From Chloroflexota bacterium (GTDB lineage Bacteria; Chloroflexota; Limnocylindria; Limnocylindrales; CSP1-4), in the NCBI GenBank assembly GCA_013696945.1, contig JACCXQ010000002.1, positions 1 to 9,799 of the forward strand: a stretch of 9,799 nucleotides of DNA, in the 5' to 3' direction. Of the stretch, positions 6,935 to 9,799 are shown in pieces. Both the position numbers and the translations under genes were made by a program. The notes under the pieces were generated by a model, which was not told the DNA's origin, made no database searches, and worked only from the letters and a program-made list of their open reading frames with translations. Positions within the stretch are counted from its first letter, which is position 1. Each line of letters opens with the position of its first letter.

Positions 6935-7684
6935 CTACATCATGACCAGCCCGCCATCGACCGCAAGTACCTGCCCGGTGATGAAGGCTGCCTCGTCCGA
7001 GACAAGGAAGGCCACGGCCGACGCGATCTCCTCTGGCGTCCCGAACCTGCCCAGCGGCGTCCGCTCGGTGATCTGCCCCTGTAGCTCCGCTGGCAGGTCC
7101 TGCGTCAGCTCGGTCAGGACGAATCCCGGCGCGACCGCGTTGCATGTGATGCCGCGGCTGGCCAGCTCGCGAGCCGTGGCCTTGGTCAGGCCGATGAGGC
7201 CGGCCTTGGCGGAGGAATAGTTCGCCTGCCCGGTCTGCCCCGCTTGGCCCGACACGCTCGTGATGTTGACGATCCGCCCGCCACGCGCCTTCAGCATCGG
7301 CCGGGTGACCGCCTTCGTCGTGTAGAACGCGCCGAACAGGTTCGTCTCGAGCACCTGCCGCCAGGCATCTACGCTCATCCGCATGATCAGGTCGTCGCGG
7401 GTGATGCCGGCGTTGTTGACCAGGATGTCGACCTTGCCGAAGGCGTCGAGCGCCTCCTTCACGAGCGACTCGGCGGCCTCGGGCTGCGTGACATCCGCCT
7501 GGATGGCGAGCACCCGTCGTCCGAGTGCCTCGCAGGCGGTCTTCGCTTCCTGCGCCGCCGCCTCGTTGCCGCGGTAGCTGAAAGCCACATCGGCGCCCTG
7601 TTGCGTCAGCCTCAGGCAGATCGCCCGCCCCAGGCCACGTGACCCGCCGGTCACCACGGCCGCCCGTCCCGAGAGATCGATCAC
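6935..7684 (-). CDS. fabG: 3-oxoacyl-ACP reductase FabG
   Basis: A 249-residue short-chain dehydrogenase of standard FabG length. It shows the cofactor loop TGGSRGLG (residues 12-19), NNAG (90-93), and the catalytic set N115, S143, Y156 and K160 (YSSAK). The conserved VAPGF (184-188) and a C-terminal ITGQVLAVDGG (235-245) are typical of FabG. It reduces 3-oxoacyl-ACP with NADPH in the elongation cycle of cytosolic type II fatty acid synthesis. The start is GTG at 7684, which shares four bases (GTGA) with the fabH stop and has GGAGGT 6 nt upstream. A longer frame starting near 7888 would read out of frame through fabH and is rejected. Translation is probably coupled to fabH. Because SDR proteins are diverse, the FabG assignment rests on the combination of motifs and the fabH/accB/fabF neighbours. 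Confidence 0.94.
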   Translation of the reverse strand: MIDLSGRAAVVTGGSRGLGRAICLRLTQQGADVAFSYRGNEAAAQEAKTACEALGRRVLAIQADVTQPEAAESLVKEALDAFGKVDILVNNAGITRDDLIMRMSVDAWRQVLETNLFGAFYTTKAVTRPMLKARGGRIVNITSVSGQAGQTGQANYSSAKAGLIGLTKATARELASRGITCNAVAPGFVLTELTQDLPAELQGQITERTPLGRFGTPEEIASAVAFLVSDEAAFITGQVLAVDGGLVMM

Positions 7685-8871
7685 GCGAGCACCTCCGTGT
7701 GCGACGCGTGCTCCGGCTCGCCCGGCACCACGTCGTCGAGCGGCACCTGCGGCCCCTCGCGCCCTTCGAGGACCGCCATCAGCCGGGCGGGCATGGGATC
7801 GACCGAATCCCAGTCGACGGGTGCGCGGACCGACGCGGTCGGGACGACATCGTCGGCACGACGCCCATTGGCCGGGTCCGCCGTCCACTCGACCGCGGCC
7901 GCACCGCTCGTGAAGCCGGCCCCGAACGCCACGAAGACGATCTTGTCACCGATGCTGACACGGCCCGAATCGACCGCCTCGGCGAGCGCGATCCCGACCG
8001 ACGCCGCGGACGTGTTGCCATACCGATCGACGTTCACGAACATCTTCTCCATCGGCAGACCGAGCCCCTTCGCGACCGACTCGATGATCCGGATGTTGGC
8101 CTGGTGCGGGATGAACAGGTCCACCTCGTCGGGCTCCCATCCCGCACGACCGATGGCCGTGAGCGCGCTCGTGGCGAGCGTCTTGGTCGCGTATCGGTAG
8201 GTCTCCTTCCCCTCCATCCGCACGAAGTGCTCGCCCCGCCGGATGGTCTCGGCCGACGGTGGGCTCTTCGACCCGCCAGAGGGCAGCCAGATCATGTACG
8301 CGCCATCGGGGTCGGTCGTCAGCTCCATGCCCATGAGGCCGCCGCCTTCCTCGTCCGATGCCGAGACGACGACGGCCCCGGCACCATCCCCGAAGAGGAT
8401 GCACGTGTTCCGGTCGCTGAAGTCCAGGAATCTGGTGAGGAGCTCGGCCCCGATGACCAGGACATGGCGATAGCGACCGCTCCGGATGTACGCGTCGGCC
8501 GTGGCGTAGGCATAAACGAACCCGGAGCACGCGGCCATCACGTCGAACGCCGCCGCGCGCGTATTGCCGATGGCTTCCTTGACCAGCGCGGCGGTCGACG
8601 GCATCCAGTAGTCGGGTGTGAGGGTCCCCACCAGGATCAGGTCGACCTCGTCAGCCTCGATCCCGGCCACCGCGATGGCGCGCTTGGCGGCGATCGCGGC
8701 CAGCGTGGCGGTGGTCTCGTGCGGTGCTGCGACGCGACGCTCGCGGATCCCCGTCCGCGAGCGGATCCATTCGTCGGAGGTGTCGACGAGCGCCTCGAGG
8801 TCAGCGTTCGTCAGCACCCGCTCCGGGACGTAGCGGCCCCAGCCCGTGATGCGCACGCTGCGGGGTGCCAT
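7681..8871 (-). CDS. fabH: 3-oxoacyl-ACP synthase III FabH with C-terminal extension
   Basis: A condensing enzyme that starts fatty acid synthesis from acyl-CoA and malonyl-ACP. From the ATG at 8871 it has 396 residues. The catalytic Cys115 (MAACSGF), His256 (IPHQANIRI) and Asn286 (DRYGNTSAA) are all present, with FGDGAGA near 160-166 and VAFGAGFTSGAAAVEW closing the thiolase fold near 329. A usual FabH of about 320-330 residues would end there. This one continues for about 67 residues, rich in Asp, Pro and Val, to a stop that overlaps fabG. The ATG has GGGAGG 8 nt upstream and lies 20 nt after the accB stop. A GTG at 8895, overlapping that stop as GTGA, would add eight residues and remains possible. 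It sits in a fabF-accB-fabH-fabG run, which supports a primary fatty-acid role over a secondary-metabolite synthase. Confidence 0.93.
   Translation of the reverse strand: MAPRSVRITGWGRYVPERVLTNADLEALVDTSDEWIRSRTGIRERRVAAPHETTATLAAIAAKRAIAVAGIEADEVDLILVGTLTPDYWMPSTAALVKEAIGNTRAAAFDVMAACSGFVYAYATADAYIRSGRYRHVLVIGAELLTRFLDFSDRNTCILFGDGAGAVVVSASDEEGGGLMGMELTTDPDGAYMIWLPSGGSKSPPSAETIRRGEHFVRMEGKETYRYATKTLATSALTAIGRAGWEPDEVDLFIPHQANIRIIESVAKGLGLPMEKMFVNVDRYGNTSAASVGIALAEAVDSGRVSIGDKIVFVAFGAGFTSGAAAVEWTADPANGRRADDVVPTASVRAPVDWDSVDPMPARLMAVLEGREGPQVPLDDVVPGEPEHASHTEVLA
7691..7696 (-). promoter_or_regulatory. Strong ribosome-binding site that decides the fabG start
   Basis: On the minus strand GGAGGT lies 6 nt before the GTG at 7684, within the last codons of fabH. 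Its spacing selects this GTG as the fabG start and shows that fabG has its own initiation site despite the overlap. Confidence 0.7.
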
Positions 8872-8879
8872 GCCGCCTG

Positions 8880-8885
8880 CCTCCC
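8880..8885 (-). promoter_or_regulatory. Ribosome-binding site favouring the fabH ATG
   Basis: On the minus strand GGGAGG is followed by 8 nt and the ATG at 8871. It favours this start over the GTG at 8895, which has only a more distant GAGGT in front of it. Confidence 0.55.
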
Positions 8886-8891
8886 GGTCAC

Positions 8892-9365
8892 TCACGTGGG
8901 GTCGACCTCGATGAGTGGCTGCTTCTGCTTCACCAGCGCACCGCTCTCGGCGGCGATGCGCCGTACCGTGCCGGTCACGTCGCTCTTGATCTCGTTGAAC
9001 AGCTTCATCGCTTCGATGAGCCCGATGACCTGCCCGGCGCTGACCTGGCCGCCTTCGCGGACGTATGAGGCGGCACCGGGCGACGGCGAGGTGTAGAAGA
9101 TGCCGGTCAACGGTGCGAGGACGGCTCGGAGTCCGCTCTGCAGCCCGTCCTGGCTCGCGGCGGCGCCGTCCGCCCGCATGGGTGACGGCGCCTCGATCGG
9201 GGCTGCGGGAGCGGCGGTGGGTGCCGATGGCTTGGCCAGGCGGAGCATCGTGCCGCCGGCCTCGACCTCCAGCTCGGACACCTCGGAGCGCATGAGGAGG
9301 CCCTCGAAGCGGTCGATGAGCGCGAGCAGCTCGGCCTCGTCGGTCCGGTCCACGGCGTCAGGCAT
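8892..9365 (-). CDS. accB: Biotin carboxyl carrier protein of acetyl-CoA carboxylase
   Basis: A 157-residue protein, the usual size for bacterial BCCP (E. coli AccB has 156). The N-terminal part (1-44) is a short charged region. Residues 45-70 form an Ala/Pro-rich flexible linker. Residues 80-157 form the biotinyl domain with APLTGIFYTSPSPG (84-97), including the small 'thumb' region typical of AccB, and the biotinylation motif EAMKLFNEI (118-126). K121 is the expected biotinylated lysine. It carries carboxybiotin between biotin carboxylase and carboxyltransferase to make malonyl-CoA. The ATG at 9365 overlaps the fabF stop by 8 nt, and its own stop lies 20 nt before fabH. No accC (biotin carboxylase) follows it, unlike the common accBC arrangement; its partner must be elsewhere, or upstream of the window. 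Confidence 0.95.
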   Translation of the reverse strand: MPDAVDRTDEAELLALIDRFEGLLMRSEVSELEVEAGGTMLRLAKPSAPTAAPAAPIEAPSPMRADGAAASQDGLQSGLRAVLAPLTGIFYTSPSPGAASYVREGGQVSAGQVIGLIEAMKLFNEIKSDVTGTVRRIAAESGALVKQKQPLIEVDPT

Positions 9366-9799
9366 CCCAGCGCCGGATCACGAGGCACGCGTTCTGGCCG
9401 CCGAACCCGAACGCGTTCACCAGTGCCACGCGTGCGTCGCGCGGTCTTGCCGTCAGGGGAGTGCAGTCCAGGTCGCCCACTGCCGGATCGGGGTCCGTCA
9501 GGTTGAGCGTCGGCGGGACGCAGCCCTCGATGAGCGTCCTGACCGTCACTACGGCGGCGATCGCGCCGGCCGCGCCGAGCGTATGGCCGATCGAGCTCTT
9601 CGTGGCGGTGATGCTCGCTCGCGATGCGTGCTCGCCGAGGAGGGCGGCGATCGCCTGGAGCTCCGCGGCGTCGCCCTCGGGAGTGCTCGTGGCATGGGCG
9701 CTGACCACGTCCACCTCGCTCGTGTCGATCCGCGCCTTCTCCAACGCGCGGCGGCTCGCACGCAGCGCGCCTCTGCCTCCGGGCGCCGGGAGCGTGATG
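9358..9799 (-). CDS. fabF: 3-oxoacyl-ACP synthase II FabF, C-terminal third (5' part beyond right edge)
   Basis: The frame is open from the right edge to TGA at 9360-9358 and encodes the last 146 residues of a KAS I/II-type condensing enzyme. Visible motifs are LPAPGGRGALRASRRAL (residues 3-19), AHATSTPEGD (34-43) with the first catalytic His, KSSIGHTLGAAGA (67-79) with the second catalytic His, and NAFGFGGQNA (128-137). The nucleophilic Cys would lie outside the window. FabF extends acyl-ACP with malonyl-ACP. The Gly of the usual AHGTSTP is Ala here. The true start is not in the window: the leftmost codon that could initiate (TTG near 9744) is internal to the conserved domain. Its stop overlaps the accB start, so it is the upstream member of the fab/acc operon seen here. 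Confidence 0.94.
   Translation of the reverse strand, partial: ITLPAPGGRGALRASRRALEKARIDTSEVDVVSAHATSTPEGDAAELQAIAALLGEHASRASITATKSSIGHTLGAAGAIAAVVTVRTLIEGCVPPTLNLTDPDPAVGDLDCTPLTARPRDARVALVNAFGFGGQNACLVIRRWDA

Noticed and set aside
7685..7888. Longer N-terminus for FabG
   Set aside because: The extra segment is read through the end of fabH in another frame, is Arg/Gly-rich, and the GTG at 7684 has an excellent ribosome-binding site.
7639..9096. Plus-strand open frame of 485 codons opposite fabH and accB
   Set aside because: The composition is Arg/Asp/His/Gly-rich without domains. It is antisense to fabH and accB, whose catalytic motifs are intact.
1..9799. Mobile elements, CRISPR arrays, tRNA or rRNA genes, defence systems
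   Set aside because: No transposase, integrase, regularly spaced repeats, terminal inverted repeats or RNA-gene signatures are visible. All long stretches are explained by envelope-polysaccharide or fatty-acid genes.

Overview
The window is GC-rich bacterial chromosome (about 70% G+C by eye). It is densely packed, with overlapping genes and GTG/TTG starts, and shows no mobile element, tRNA, rRNA or CRISPR array. The gene content (LCP-family wall ligase, surface-polysaccharide genes, type II fatty acid synthesis) and the style fit a high-GC lineage such as Chloroflexota (Limnocylindria/Ellin6529-like) or Actinobacteriota. This placement is inference and no single feature proves it.

Left half (1-5657) is a surface-polysaccharide locus. 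A polytopic membrane protein resembling O-antigen ligase/polymerase runs leftward off the window from 853. Divergently, four tightly packed genes run rightward: an NAD-dependent sugar epimerase/dehydratase (935-1924), a Wzx-like flippase (about 1911-3251), a GT4 glycosyltransferase (3244-4497) and a membrane-attached GT2 glycosyltransferase (4497-5657). Each junction overlaps, so they look like one translationally coupled operon. Together they would make a nucleotide sugar, build a lipid-linked oligosaccharide, flip it and polymerise or ligate it.

Right half (5679-9799) is read on the minus strand. From upstream to downstream it holds the C-terminal third of FabF (cut by the right edge), AccB (biotin carrier), FabH with a C-terminal extension of about 67 residues, and FabG. 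After a 92-bp gap with a possible hairpin comes a secreted LCP (LytR-CpsA-Psr) protein. The fab/acc genes overlap or nearly touch, so they form a fatty-acid biosynthesis operon. The LCP gene lies tail to tail with the polysaccharide operon, 21 bp apart. It is a natural candidate for attaching that polysaccharide to the cell wall.

I see no clearly novel system. The items most worth a second look are the FabH C-terminal extension, the cysteine-containing insertion in the LCP protein, a possible leaderless promoter for the left-edge membrane protein, and the placement of accB between fabF and fabH.
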